From Auricularia sp. M13 (Eukaryota > Basidiomycota > Agaricomycetes > Auriculariales > Auriculariaceae), in assembly GCA_037042915.1 (NCBI GenBank), contig CM073193.1, positions 5,332,001-5,396,000 on the forward strand: a stretch of 64,000 bases of DNA, written 5' to 3'. Of the stretch, positions 31,553-42,635 are shown in pieces. Under the pieces are notes generated by a model that saw only the letters and a program-made list of their open reading frames with translations, searched no databases and had not been told where the DNA came from. Every line of letters starts with the position of its first letter. Position 1 is the first letter of the stretch. The translations under genes and the position numbers were made by a program.

Positions 31553-32382
31553 GGGGGGCTTCTTCCGGTACCATGATGGTCCGACTGCGCACAACGCTGA
31601 AGCAATACCATCCCCCCCTCTGTGAAGCCCTCCTATGCTAGGGGAACATTTCAGACAGAAATGGCAGTGTAACAACATATTTAAGATATATTTTACGAAC
31701 CGATGTCAAGCTCGACGATGAGCCGGACGTGAACACGATCCGTACAGCCGTGAGCATTGACGGCTAGTAAGCGCACACGCTACTAGGGCACCTCGTCTTC
31801 CATCGTTCTGGGCGTACGCGCCATGAATCTGTGCCCCCTTACGGCTTACCCGTCGTGGCGTGAAGGAGCGTCATGAGAGGACTTGAGGGCGCGTGGGCTC
31901 TACGCTGGCAAGCACTCGAACCCAGGCACGACGAGAAGATGGTAAGCCGAGAGCAAAAGTCTTAATTGCACGAGCAAGAAGCCCTGTGTGCTAGCAACGA
32001 GCGCGACGACGAGAAAATCAACAAAACGGCCCGTCGGCCCGTCCGGCTCTCACCGACTGTACAGCCGGAACTTTATCGCAAACATTGACAACGCAACCTC
32101 ATCGACTGCAGCGTCGCCTGGAAATCCTGCCCTCGCGACGACATGTAGTAACTACACTGTGAGGGCTGCCATGCCGAACGACAGGTGTGCTAGCACAGCA
32201 GTGCGGGGACAAACCCAATGGACGAGCCACCGCCCTGAATGATAACACCCCTGCCGCTGTCTAAAACGTCACAGCTGCCCGGAGCGCCCTACACAGTCTC
32301 CGGCACCAATTTATAAACACGAGTTGTGAGTACACTACGAACCCACTCCCTCACCCTCACCTAAACGTCCCCAACAACCCGC
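31553..32382 (+). other. Leader of LINE-B before the first zinc-finger gene
   Basis: About 830 bp without a convincing ORF. A TATA-like TTTATAAACA lies at about 32312, some 70 bp before the ATG of the first zinc-finger gene. Confidence 0.35.
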
Positions 32383-33012
32383 ATGGACAGTAGGGAAGAC
32401 CGCACTGTAGAAAGGCTGTCAATCGGCGGCCTTATAAACTTCTGGCAATCGCCAACGCCCCTCCCAGATGGGACGCCCGCGCACGTGGTGGCAGATTATT
32501 ATAGGGGCCTCATCGTCCACCCCTGGCAACTTCCGCGCTCGCCGGCAACCCCCCGCAAAAACGTGGTCGCACCTGACCCACACGACTCAATGTTCGATGC
32601 TCTTTTCGAAGAGGTCATAGATACCTCGCGCCTCGAGGACGAGCCTGCCACCACTACGTCGCCCCCGCTGCCTCACCTCGGCGCGTATGGTGGCACCCAA
32701 ACAATGTCCACTATACCGAGCTCGGAAATCCAGCAGCCAGAACAGACGGCGACGACCAGCGAATCCAACCTGTCCCATGCACGCCAGGCCGGAAACTCCA
32801 AATTTAAATGCTGCGGCTGCAACAAGGAGTTCACGAGACGCCGCAATCGCCAGCTGCACTGGAGCGCCAAACCGCGCTGTGAAATCACCCATCGTGAGGC
32901 GGTTCAAGGCACGACACTCGAGCAGGAATACCACCAGGCGGTTGCAGCTCGCAAATTAAATGCGGAACACAGGAAAATTCGCGAGATGATGTACAAGTTA
33001 TACGGCATATAA
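32383..33012 (+). CDS. Single-zinc-finger protein 1 (209 aa)
   Basis: An intronless open frame from ATG 32383 with a TATA-like sequence about 70 bp upstream. The N-terminal two thirds are Pro/Thr/Ser-rich and acidic (MFDALFEEVIDTSRLEDEP). Near residues 145-168 is one finger, CCGCNKEFTRRRNRQLHW followed by KPRC, fitting C-x2-C-x12-H-x6-C (C2HC type). A helical C-terminus follows (LEQEYHQAVAARKLNAEHRK). The finger and the VQGTT..Y.. stretch after it match the neighbouring gene at 33569-34452, so the two are paralogues. A role in DNA or RNA binding is inferred. It lies within the duplication limits of LINE-B. Confidence 0.6.
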   Translation: MDSREDRTVERLSIGGLINFWQSPTPLPDGTPAHVVADYYRGLIVHPWQLPRSPATPRKNVVAPDPHDSMFDALFEEVIDTSRLEDEPATTTSPPLPHLGAYGGTQTMSTIPSSEIQQPEQTATTSESNLSHARQAGNSKFKCCGCNKEFTRRRNRQLHWSAKPRCEITHREAVQGTTLEQEYHQAVAARKLNAEHRKIREMMYKLYGI

Positions 33013-33568
33013 GCATATTAATTTCCTGTAAATTTTATTCCTTTGTTGTGAGGTTAGCTCCCCAATAAGCACAAGCCGGCGGAGTCAAAATTGGGTCATT
33101 TTCGCCCACATGCCATCATTCCACCGCTCAAGGAATTCTACGATAAGCAACGACAGCTACATACATGTACACGTCAACCACTACGGCGTCCATCAGCAGC
33201 CGGGATAACACTATGCTAAAACCTAACATCCACCTTCTTGAACGGTGCGCGAACGGCGAACGCGATATTGACACTAGCCTAGCGCCAAGTCAACACAATT
33301 TCAAGACTCAAGCCTATCAGCTGGACCTCGAAAATGGGATGCATGACGATAGGATAGTCACAATAGAGCGCCCAGGGTCGACGGCGTACTCCAAGTTACA
33401 GAGTTCGCGGAGGACGAAGCGAAGCTTGATCCGACCCTAATCAATATCAGCCAGGCATCGCCCCAATATATATGGGCGCCTTATCACCTCTTCCAACACG
33501 CTAAGGTCGTAAATCGACCTCGAGGCAAGAATACTTAAGTCAGGCGATAGGCGATCGGACCGCCAGCA
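33013..33568. other. Spacer between the two zinc-finger genes
   Basis: About 560 bp. A TATA-like ATATATATGG at 33464 precedes the second gene by about 105 bp. No other feature supported. Confidence 0.35.
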
Positions 33569-34452
33569 ATGCCATCCCCACAGCAAAGCCCCAGCTCGCA
33601 CGACGCCGGCAGCGTGACTGCGCCTCCCACTTCCACGGACCGCTCAGACCCCGGCGAACTCGCAGGAATGACCACCCATACGCCCGTTCGCCCTAGGTCA
33701 CCTGCGCCCGATGCCATATGGAAATTCCCAATTAAGATCGATTTCTCACAGTACCAAGATTCTCTCTTCGGTACTCCCCTACTACACGCTTAACCGGAAC
33801 GATCTAATGAACATGCAGTAAGATCTGCGCGGCGCGCGCGCGAGGAACTAGTCACCAAGATTAAAGAAGAACCACGACAACCGTCGCTTCCGCCCATCGC
33901 TACTCTGCACGAGGACTCTCCGCCCCCAGCTCCAGCCGTTCCGCCCGCATCTCCTAGCATCCAGCCAGTTCGAAACGCACAGCCGGCAATGGCGGCCCCT
34001 GACATTTCCAGTACGCACTCACATTAGCTCGTCCACCTCATCTTACGTCCTACATAGTGGCCGATCAGGCAGCCAAAAATGACCGCCCAGCATCCAAGAT
34101 CCACCCTGCCACTGGTGCTCAAGCAGTGCAGGGTTCCACCCTAGTCAGTAGGACGCAACGACGCCCCTTGTTTCAGCCTCATGCTCCGACGGCCGCTCGC
34201 GAGATCCCGCAGAAGCCACGTGTATCGCCACGCGCTGGGATTAAGAAATGCTGGGGCGGGTGCAATAGCGTGTTCACGAGGAACGAGAGCCGTGACAAAC
34301 ATTGGACCAGACACCCGGAATGCGAGCAGCAACACGCGCGGGTCGTCCAAGATACGGAGGAAGCGGGGGACTACGCCAAGTCTGTCACTCGGCGCGCGTT
34401 TAAGGTCAGCAAGAAGAGCTCGTCGGCGACAACATCGACGACGCCTGCGTAG
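33569..34452 (+). CDS. Single-zinc-finger protein 2 (262 aa, three exons)
   Basis: Predicted exons 33569-33770, 33819-34010 and 34058-34452, with introns of 48 and 47 nt (GTACTC and GTACGC donors; TGCAG and CATAG acceptors). The phases agree and give 262 residues. The first two exons are Pro/Ser-rich with a short acidic-basic patch (REELVTKIKEEP). Exon 3 has the finger CWGGCNSVFTRNESRDKHW ending HPEC, fitting C-x3-C-x12-H-x6-C, then EQQHARVVQDTEEAGDYAK. It is paralogous to the gene at 32383. Sense-strand introns in a gene inside a LINE are unexpected, because LINE copies are made from RNA. This argues that the segment is either not part of the element or is spared from splicing in the genomic transcript. 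Confidence 0.6.
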
Positions 34453-35123
34453 GACGGAACGGCCTTCTTTCCGCATGTAGATCCATTTTCATTCCACCTC
34501 ACGAGTCTCCGTTTGTTTAGCTACACACGTATCTCACGCCTTGTTTCAAACGTGACTATCACAGCCACAGCTGCACCGCGTGAGGAATGAATGCCTGACA
34601 GCCTGGCGCGTAAACGACGCCTGGAGCTGTCTCTAGAGCGAGCAGCGAGTCACTTGCAATGCGAGAACAGCAGATTGCAGCCGAGCGTCTCTGAATCTTT
34701 GGTCGGAGTTCACCGGAGGCTTTACCCCTCCTTCCGTATCTCCCACCATAGCCGACGTCAGCGCCCACAGTGGCGGCGACCATCGACCAATTCTCACGCC
34801 AACTCGCGCGGCACCCAATGCGTGCATTAGATCACATTATTCGCTGGAGCTCTAGCGCTACAAACAGGCCTCCAACGCCGGGCCAAAATTACCGCAGCAA
34901 GGTACGCGACGAGCGCGGCGCCTCTTTGAAGCTCCAGCATTCATTCCTCTTCATTTCCAGACCCTTAATGTCGATGAGCGCTGACTGTCAGTCAAATTAG
35001 ATCATTTCCGGCGCTTGAGCTGGCGCTTGAGCTGACACTGTCAGCCAGGATACCACTAGCAGCCGCCAGTCGTCCGCTCAGAACCCAGATCCACTGGAAC
35101 GCGCCTATATTAAGCGAACGGCA
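34453..35123. other. Spacer before LINE-B ORF1
   Basis: No gene supported. A small direct repeat (GCTTGAGCTG twice, near 35013 and 35025) is followed by a TATA-like CTATATTAAG at about 35105, only 15-20 bp before the ORF1 ATG. Confidence 0.35.
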
Positions 35124-38100
35124 ATGCGTGAGGACCTACACTTCCCCAGCCGCCAAGTCAACATGGCCCGCGACCAAAACACCAACAGCTTTGCCCCGCT
35201 TGATCCAGACCTCGCGCCTGTGCCCGATGACCAGGACTCCGCACGCAACACGCCGACGACCGTCACCCAAGCCGTCGCCGACGCTCGCACCGAAGTAGGC
35301 CTTCACGGCGACGCCCCCGCCGATGGCCCAGATCCTGCAGCTGCCGTCAGCGATGCACTCCAACCTGTAACCCGCCAAAATCTCCATTTCAGTTCGCCGA
35401 CGGCGTCCGAGATAGACCAGGCTGGCTTTGTTCCAGTCGACCTCTCCGCCGAGCCCGCGCCAGCCAATCCAGACTCACCCTTCGACTTCGTGATGCCCGT
35501 CGACAAGAGAGGCACAATACGCAAGTTCCCCGGCACTCCATCGGACAAAAAGTCTCACACCGCCCGCCGTGACATGAAGGCGGCAGAGCGTCGTAAAATT
35601 GACGGCTCAGACGCTACCGTACGCAGCTACCCACTCCGCAGGCGCGCTAATTCTAATGCACTCCAGTCCCAGGCCATGGATCCCGAGGACCAGGCCGCTA
35701 CCAAGCAGCCGATCGCGCACGAGATCGCAACCGCGGCCAGCACACAGTCCAACACGCCGCAGGCACCGCACTTCGGAACGGTAAGCTCACCCATCCACGA
35801 GCTGCCGCTCTCTCCTCTGACGAGGCCGTGCAGTTCACGAGTGCGCGCAACGTCCTTGCCTACTCGCGCGCGGTAGCCGGCTCGCTGCGATCCCGTGCCT
35901 CCTCCACTACGTCGACGATACGCGCCGTCAACCACATCCCACGTCTCCCGAGCCCGCCGCGCTTCCCGGAGATGAGCACCAGGCTCGAACCACGCGACGC
36001 CTGGCCAACGTTGTCAGACATCAAGGAGCGCCCGACAGTCACCACGACGCTCCCGCCCAGGATCTACGACTCCGACGGCGAAGAAATCTCGCCTACCGAG
36101 TACGCCGGATGGCGAGCACGAGCGCGCATGGCAGAGGGCGAAGCAGGCAGTAGCCGTCTCCCCGATCCCGGCTCGCCCACTCGCACGGCCGCGACTCGAG
36201 AGCAGCGCCGCCAGGAGCGGCAACGCGCGCAGCAGCGTCAAGATGACTTCGACCTGTACGGCGTGAGCGAGGCCCCGCCGCCGCCAGTCTCGCCCACCGA
36301 GCACGCCGGATGGCGAGCACGAGCGCGCATGGCAGAGGGCGAAGCAGGCAGTAGCCGTCACCCCGATCCCGGCTCGCCCACTCGCACAGCCGCGATTCGC
36401 GAGCAGCGCCGCCAGGAGCGGCAACGCGCGCAGCAGCGTCAAGATGACTTCGACCTGTACGGCGTGAGCGAGGCCCCGCCGCCGCCAGTCAAGCAGGAGT
36501 CACCTGCAGAAGATGCCATGTCCGTCTCCGAACACGGGGCCGCGGGCTTCGACGTCGACGACGACGACCTCGACCAGGACCCGGAACCCTCGGATGACGA
36601 CGACGGCGGTGTCGCAATCACGGACCCGCCAGCTACGGAGGAGGAGCGCAAGCGAGCGATATCATACGCCGAGATCTTCGGCCGCACGGGCATCGCACTC
36701 GAGCGCGTCGGCGATATGTCGCCGCTGGACGGTCACCCGCGTAACCACATTTGGAACTTCGTCAACCCGGCGCAGAAGGCCGCGCTGGACAAGATTCCCG
36801 GCAGCAAGCTCATTATAAGGCCCATCGACATCCTCGGTCAGCGGCCGCTCCACAGCATGGACGACGACACGGTCACGGCGGTGGCCAGGAAGAATTTCCT
36901 CAAGGCTATCATCAAGCGCTTCCCCGGCCTGGACCCTCTCTTTACACGCCTTCGCGCTGCGGTGGATGCCGCGGACGACGAACAGGTCCAGGGAATCATC
37001 ATCGTCATCTCGCGCCTGCTGTTGCGGTCATCACGGCCGTCGCAAGCTCTGTCCGCTTGCCCGCGGGTTTTACGCCGCTTCGCCGAGCGTTCGGTCGCTG
37101 CTGTATACAGTCGGCGCACTGTTTATCCTCGGACGGAGACTCGGCCAGGGTTATACGCCTAGAGCTGCTCACCTCGGGATATGATCGACGCGCCGCTCTC
37201 TACCTGTCTAGAGGGTGAGACGACCTCGGCGCATACCCCAATTCGGCTCGGTGGAGGCTTCTTCTCCTCGGACCAGGGTTCGGCAGCTTTCCCCTCGCTG
37301 TATATGTCGGATATGGGCGTTACGGTGCTCGGGACAAGCTCCAGGACCACCTTTGGACCTGGGGCTGACTCGGCGGGTCACCTTGAGCGGCCTCGGAGAG
37401 TCGGGAACGCCTCTATTGGACTTCTCGTGGGTGCGGTACTCCTCGGATGGATAGTAGGCTGGTTATCATCGCCTGATACAAGCTCGGCTACACCCTCGGA
37501 CCCTCGGCCCGTGGCCTCAACAGTGCGGCGCTCTCCCCGTGTACTCGGGAGGTGCCCTCCTTCTCGGTCCGTACCCTCGGTGGATGTGTGTGCGTGTGTA
37601 GCATACCTCGGCACCTTCACCCTATCTCGGACCACGTTCGACTGGAGGTGTGGTATGGTTTTGGCACCATGGGAGACGACGGTGGGTGGACCCTTTAGCT
37701 CCGGGATCACCCTGGACCGGATCAGCGGACCTTGGGGAGGGGTATATAGGTTGTAGGGTGTAGATGCGTGTACCCTAGGTTTGGTCTGGTCAATTGTACC
37801 GCTTGTCCGTTCTTCCTCGTCCCTCTCTCCTCTCTTGGGCGTCGGTCTCGGCGAGTGACGAGCGCTCTGCCGTGACATAAGACCAAACCTTCACTCCCTT
37901 TCGACCGACGCTCATCCCTCTTCTCCTTCCCCACACGGCCGCGGCGTCCTCTCGACTACTATCGCCCGTGTGTCAAAGCCGACGACCTCATCAGGCCGGC
38001 CTCGCCGTCAGCTAGCCGCTGTGCACCGGCCGAGGTCCATTGGCACCCGCATCCTTCTCCCTCGGAGTCGCCACCCACCCTGAGAAGCGAGGCGTACGCT

Positions 38101-41100
38101 GCCAAGGCCCTATCTCCACCCCATCGGCCGCAGCGCATGACCAAGCCCTTGGCACAGCCTCTCCACACGGTCGCGCTGGGATACCCTGATCCCGCCCCGG
38201 CGACCCCTGGTGCAGCACCTCCTTCGCACCTTCTACCCCGGCGAGTAAACCGAGACACTCGCCTACGCCCAAAATCCCACCCCGGTTGTCTGGACTTGCG
38301 CGCTCAAGCCACAGCTGTTGTACCTTCCCCTCTCGCACGCCATCGGCAGATGGGGCCTCGGCCGTGATCCGGATGGACTGGATGCACGCGCCGCAACGCC
38401 CGAGATATGTATACCCTCATCCCGAGGACGTCACGACCCACCGGCCACTGGCTGGACGAACTGTACGATGTCTCACGACCCTCCGAGCTCACGCCGAAGC
38501 TCCGGCAACCAGTAACTTCACTCGCTGCGCGAATCCCAGCCGCCGACGGCGGATCCCACACGTTCCTTATTTCCCTTATCACTTACAGGTCGTGGCGCGG
38601 GGCGCAGTCGGACCCACAGGACACAGTACAAGATTGGAATCCCACGGCCCTCGGACACTGGATTCGGCCGCAGGAGACATACATTGAACGGCACCCCATC
38701 TAGGATGGACGCGCAGGCGGTCGGAACCGAACCCTTGGACCCGCAGGGAGGAGCCCAATTATTCTCACACGGACCCGGACCCTCGCCTCGGTCGCAAGTT
38801 CAAGAAAACTATTTATATTTTGTACACGCGCCCATTGCGACAAGAAAACTACATACAAGCCGGCCGATTCGAGCATCTAGTCCATATCCATCGCCTCCTC
38901 CACCTCCTCCTCCTCCTCCTCCTCCGGACCCGACTCAGGTGGCGCGGATGCGCGCGAGGAGGCCGCCCCAGGTGTCACGGAGGCGCGCGACGACCGAGTA
39001 GCGGTACCCGCTGCGAAGCGAGTGCCCCTGACGCATCGCCGAGCGCAAAGGCGCCGTCGCCGACGGCTGCGCATTCGCGGCCGCACCCCCGGTGACCAGC
39101 GCCCACGCCGCCGCAAACTGGCCCATGAAGTTGGGGTGCAGCGCGGGCGCTGCGACCCCGACCTCACCCGGCGCCTCGATAGGCAGCGCCGGCAAGCTCT
39201 CCTTCGCCGCCCGGGACCGCGACACACGGGGACGATGACGACGCGGGCACCTGGGACGTGACCGACGCGGCGCGGGGAACGAGAAGGCGGCGCGCGCGCC
39301 CGATACTGGCGCCTTGGAGCCCTTGCCCGTCTTGGTCCCGAACCCGAGCGGGGCGCGCAGGTCCTTCCAAGAGCACTTTACCTTCCGACGCGAGCACTCG
39401 AGGCACGCCGCCAGCCCCTGCGCCGGAAGGCAGTCGTCGTCGCGGTCCGCACAACGGCTGCACGGCTGCCCAGTGTCAGATATCACAACCCGCGCAGGAC
39501 GATGGTAACTACTCACCGAGGTCGGGACCCCATGGCGGTCTATCAGACCCTCCGCGAACGCCCGGTCCCACGCATGTCGGCGGTCGCGCAGAGCGGGTTG
39601 CTCCTCCACGCCGGGCGGGGGTGTCCGTGGCCGACGCGGGTGATGCAACACAGAGCCCAACGACGGCGGCGCAGGAGCGGGCGGCATCCGCACAGCAGAC
39701 GATGAGCGCGGCCGACGAGCAGGCGGCGCCGAGGGAACAGACGGAGCGGGCGCCGACGGTCGGGACGAAGACGACGCTGGCGCAGGACGACGCGGCCGAG
39801 GAACAACAACCGACGGCGGCGGCGGCGCGGACCTCTCGCACTCGGCGAACAGCGGGTGCCCGGGCGGGATCTTCAGCGTCGAGCAACGGGTCCTGAACAC
39901 GGCATCCGACGGCAGAGGTGGGAGGCGAAGCGCCAGCGGACGAACTTGCTCGGATAGCGCGGCGGGCACGGACAAAAACGGCGACAGGAGAGCGTCCGCG
40001 GGCGACGAGCAAGCAGCCAGACCGAGAGCAAGAGCACGGGCCGACGGCAACAACGAGAAAAGCAGGCGGCGCTCGACGCCGAACTCCAACTGTCGGTCGC
40101 GGGCCAGGTCACGGTGCGCAGCGGGGATGCCAGGGTCGCCGAGCGCGGCGGCGATGCGGTCCATGGCGTCGGTCAGGACAACGATGCGGGCCTCCATATC
40201 CACGGTCCGGGCGCGCGAGAGCACAAAGTCGGGCAGCACGGGCACCCAGGCGGGTGCTCCGCCACTGCGCTGGTCGTCGCGGGCGTCGTCTGCGCGGTCT
40301 GCAGAGGGCATGGTGGTGGTAAGAGGACAAGAAGCAGATTGACAGGCCGAAGCTTTATGTCCAACCGCGAACTGAATTGCCATTCAGTCCGCGGCGCCCT
40401 CGGCCCGTTGTTTTGTCCTCCCCGCCTTTCGCCTCTCACCCTCGGACGCTCTCTCGGCTCGCGGCTTGAAAGGGGGGTTATGTTGCGGTCATCACGGCCG
40501 TCGCAAGCTCTGTCCGCTTGCCCGCGGGTTTTACGCCGCTTCGCCGAGCGTTCGGTCGCTGCTGTATACAGTCGGCGCACTGTTTATCCTCGGACGGAGA
40601 CTCGGCCAGGGTTATACGCCTAGAGCTGCTCACCTCGGGATATGATCGACGCGCCGCTCTCTACCTGTCTAGAGGGTGAGACGACCTCGGCGCATACCCC
40701 AATTCGGCTCGGTGGAGGCTTCTTCTCCTCGGACCAGGGTTCGGCAGCTTTCCCCTCGCTGTATATGTCGGATATGGGCGTTACGGTGCTCGGGACAAGC
40801 TCCAGGACCACCTTTGGACCTGGGGCTGACTCGGCGGGTCACCTTGAGCGGCCTCGGAGAGTCGGGAACGCCTCTATTGGACTTCTCGTGGGTGCGGTAC
40901 TCCTCGGATGGATAGTAGGCTGGTTATCATCGCCTGATACAAGCTCGGCTACACCCTCGGACCCTCGGCCCGTGGCCTCAACAGTGCGGCGCTCTCCCCG
41001 TGTACTCGGGAGGTGCCCTCCTTCTCGGTCCGTACCCTCGGTGGATGTGTGTGCGTGTGTAGCATACCTCGGCACCTTCACCCTATCTCGGACCACGTTC

Positions 41101-42026
41101 GACTGGAGGTGTGGTATGGTTTTGGCACCATGGGAGACGACGGTGGGTGGACCCTTTAGCTCCGGGATCACCCTGGACCGGATCAGCGGACCTTGGGGAG
41201 GGGTATATAGGTTGTAGGGTGTAGATGCGTGTACCCTAGGTTTGGTCTGGTCAATTGTACCGCTTGTCCGTTCTTCCTCGTCCCTCTCTCCTCTCTTGGG
41301 CGTCGGTCTCGGCGAGTGACGAGCGCTCTGCCGTGACACCTGCCCCCAGAAGTCGTCGCGGCTTTCCTCACGGGGCGCTGGTGGATGCTAGGCAGCCTCC
41401 TCGTAGAGGTACACGAGTACGATCAGCCCGAAGGCTCGGAATTCGTGTACACCATGCGCCAACTCAATGTCCCCGCTGAAGCGGTGCCGCGGCGCCTACG
41501 TCCCGTGTGGCGCCGCAACCCCGAGATGCGCGCCATCGCCGCAGCCCACGCCGCCGAGAAGCACATCTCGACGGAGGAAGCCATGGAGCTCCTGCTCGCA
41601 TCGCTTCACGTCAAGCCGCTCAACGTCGTTCTACCCAAGACTCCGGGCGTGGTCGAGCAGCAGTTTAATATCTACGCAGGTCACTTCTTTAGCCCCGTCC
41701 TACACAGGCGTCTGCGCGACACCGCGGCCTCCATCGTCGTCGACGATCTCCTCCACGGACGAGGCATTGCATGGAGCGGGTGGTACTGCTCGAACTGTCG
41801 AGCTGAGTCGCACCCGGCGGGCAAGTGCGAGATCTGCAACCTGGAGAGCAGGAAGGGCAAGCAGAACGAGAAGCCGAAGAAGTCCCGTCGCAAGGACGAC
41901 GACGACGCCTCGAACCGTGGCCCGAGCGGCGGTCGCGGTCGACGTGATGGCCGAGGCGGCGGTCGCGGCGGCCGCGGAGGACGAGGCAGCCGCGGGGCAC
42001 CACGCGGCCGTAAGCCAGGATACTAA
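35124..42026 (+). CDS. LINE-B ORF1, interrupted by an LTR element
   Basis: The nucleic-acid-binding protein of LINE-B. It starts at ATG 35124 (MREDLHFPSRQVNMARD). Around 35781-35833 the frame changes. A 53-nt GT..AG intron would join the two frames exactly; a one-base frameshift is the alternative. Next come an Arg/Glu-rich 67-residue tandem duplication, an acidic patch (DVDDDDLDQDPEPSDDDD) and a folded region (FGRTGIALERVGDMSPLDGH). The LTR element sits after 37019, and ORF1 coding resumes at 41339 with WWMLGSLLVEVHEYDQ. The C-terminal part carries a zinc knuckle, CSNCRAESHPAGKC (C-x2-C-x4-H-x4-C), as in LINE-A ORF1, then a lysine-rich and a Gly/Arg (RGGRGGRGSRG) tail. The site lies between codons for a continuous sense reading, so the insertion is what splits the gene. 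Confidence 0.7.
36089..36490 (+). repeat. Tandem duplication of 201 bp in LINE-B ORF1
   Basis: Two units, starting at 36089 and 36290, encode 67-residue copies with AGWRARARMAEGEAGSSR, EQRRQERQRAQQRQ and DDFDLYGVSEAPPPPV. They differ at only a few positions and keep the frame. A recent in-frame duplication. Confidence 0.85.
37020..37877 (+). repeat. Left LTR
   Basis: 858 bp, starting TGTTGCGGTCATCACGG and ending GCCGTGACA. It holds a TATA box near 37742, giving short R-U5. It matches the right LTR throughout by eye. Confidence 0.88.
38935..40383 (-). CDS. Antisense open frame inside the LTR element
   Basis: A 482-codon frame on the strand opposite to the apparent orientation of the LTR element. 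The N-terminal half is helical and Ala/Leu-rich (VLTDAMDRIAAALGDPGIPA). The middle is Pro/Ser-rich. Around residue 310 there is a Cys motif, CSRCADRDDDCLPAQG then CLECSRRKVKCSW, resembling the Zn2Cys6-like clusters common in mushroom proteins of unknown role. It could be a captured or element-specific gene. Treated here as part of a fossil element and not interpreted further. Confidence 0.4.
   Translation of the reverse strand: MAIQFAVGHKASACQSASCPLTTTMPSADRADDARDDQRSGGAPAWVPVLPDFVLSRARTVDMEARIVVLTDAMDRIAAALGDPGIPAAHRDLARDRQLEFGVERRLLFSLLPSARALALGLAACSSPADALLSPFLSVPAALSEQVRPLALRLPPLPSDAVFRTRCSTLKIPPGHPLFAECERSAPPPPSVVVPRPRRPAPASSSSRPSAPAPSVPSAPPARRPRSSSAVRMPPAPAPPSLGSVLHHPRRPRTPPPGVEEQPALRDRRHAWDRAFAEGLIDRHGVPTSVSSYHRPARVVISDTGQPCSRCADRDDDCLPAQGLAACLECSRRKVKCSWKDLRAPLGFGTKTGKGSKAPVSGARAAFSFPAPRRSRPRCPRRHRPRVSRSRAAKESLPALPIEAPGEVGVAAPALHPNFMGQFAAAWALVTGGAAANAQPSATAPLRSAMRQGHSLRSGYRYSVVARLRDTWGGLLARIRAT
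40481..41338 (+). repeat. Right LTR
   Basis: 858 bp copy of the left LTR, preceded by the purine tract GAAAGGGGGG and followed by the CCTGC duplication. Confidence 0.88.
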
Positions 42027-42506
42027 ATGCACGTAGTGACCGCGCGGACGCCATGCGTCAACACACGCTTCCACGGCACTCACGCCGCTATACTCACCGC
42101 GGTCCCTCTCTCCCACACGCGTACCACCTCCAACCCGCTCTCTCCCCCCTCCAACGCTCCTTGCCCGCTCTCTCTACCCCCCTCCTTTCAATAATTACGG
42201 CGCATATAGCCGCACCCGCCATACCTGCCCGGTCACTAATTGCACGCCCTGTCGTTACCGCCCCCATCTCCTCACAGCCATCTCTGCGAGTGTCTCCCCC
42301 CGCCTTCCCTCGCGTCCGTACCGCGAGTAATACACGTTCGGAACTGACTAATATATTTTATTCGTACGGAAAACCTGCGTGCGTGAGCTGTCCCGGCACT
42401 GCTCGCGCGCCTTTCATTGGAGCTATGCACAATCTCCCTAAAGCTAAGTGCCCCGGTACGCCCACATTTACTGCAAGTACAGGAAAGCCTGCCGGGTCTC
42501 GTTAGA

Positions 42507-42555
42507 CGGCGGCCTATTCAGGCCAAGGACGCGCCGTGCGGAGACGCTGAAGTCC
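42507..42555 (+). promoter_or_regulatory. Conserved inter-ORF segment with hairpin, LINE-B
   Basis: GGCCTATTCAGGCC has the same 5-bp stem as in LINE-A, with a T/C difference only in the loop. It is followed by GCGCCGTGCGGAGACGCTGA. A second shared word, GCTGGACATAGT, lies about 50 bp downstream in both elements. The spacer around these words is not conserved. Confidence 0.55.
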
Positions 42556-42635
42556 TCGGGGAACTTCCATGAGCCGGAAAGCATGGAAAGGGATCCGCTG
42601 GACATAGTTCCACCGTTCTGGCCGGGATATGCCAG

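Larger units (their letters stand above)
37020..41338 (+). mobile_element. LTR retrotransposon, non-autonomous, young
   Basis: A 4.3-kb LTR element inserted in LINE-B ORF1. The LTRs are 37020-37877 and 40481-41338 (858 bp each, TG..CA ends). I saw no difference between them, so insertion is recent. A 5-bp target duplication CCTGC flanks it (37015-37019 and 41339-41343). A TATATAGG in the LTR (37742) and a purine tract GAAAGGGGGG just before the right LTR both point to plus-strand orientation. The 2.6-kb interior shows no recognisable reverse transcriptase, integrase or protease. It looks whole as a non-autonomous unit. Superfamily cannot be fixed without polymerase sequence. Confidence 0.85.

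Noticed and set aside
38885-38935. CCTCCT repeat as a separate feature of interest
   Set aside because: A simple-sequence run inside the LTR element; such runs are common and carry no further signal here.
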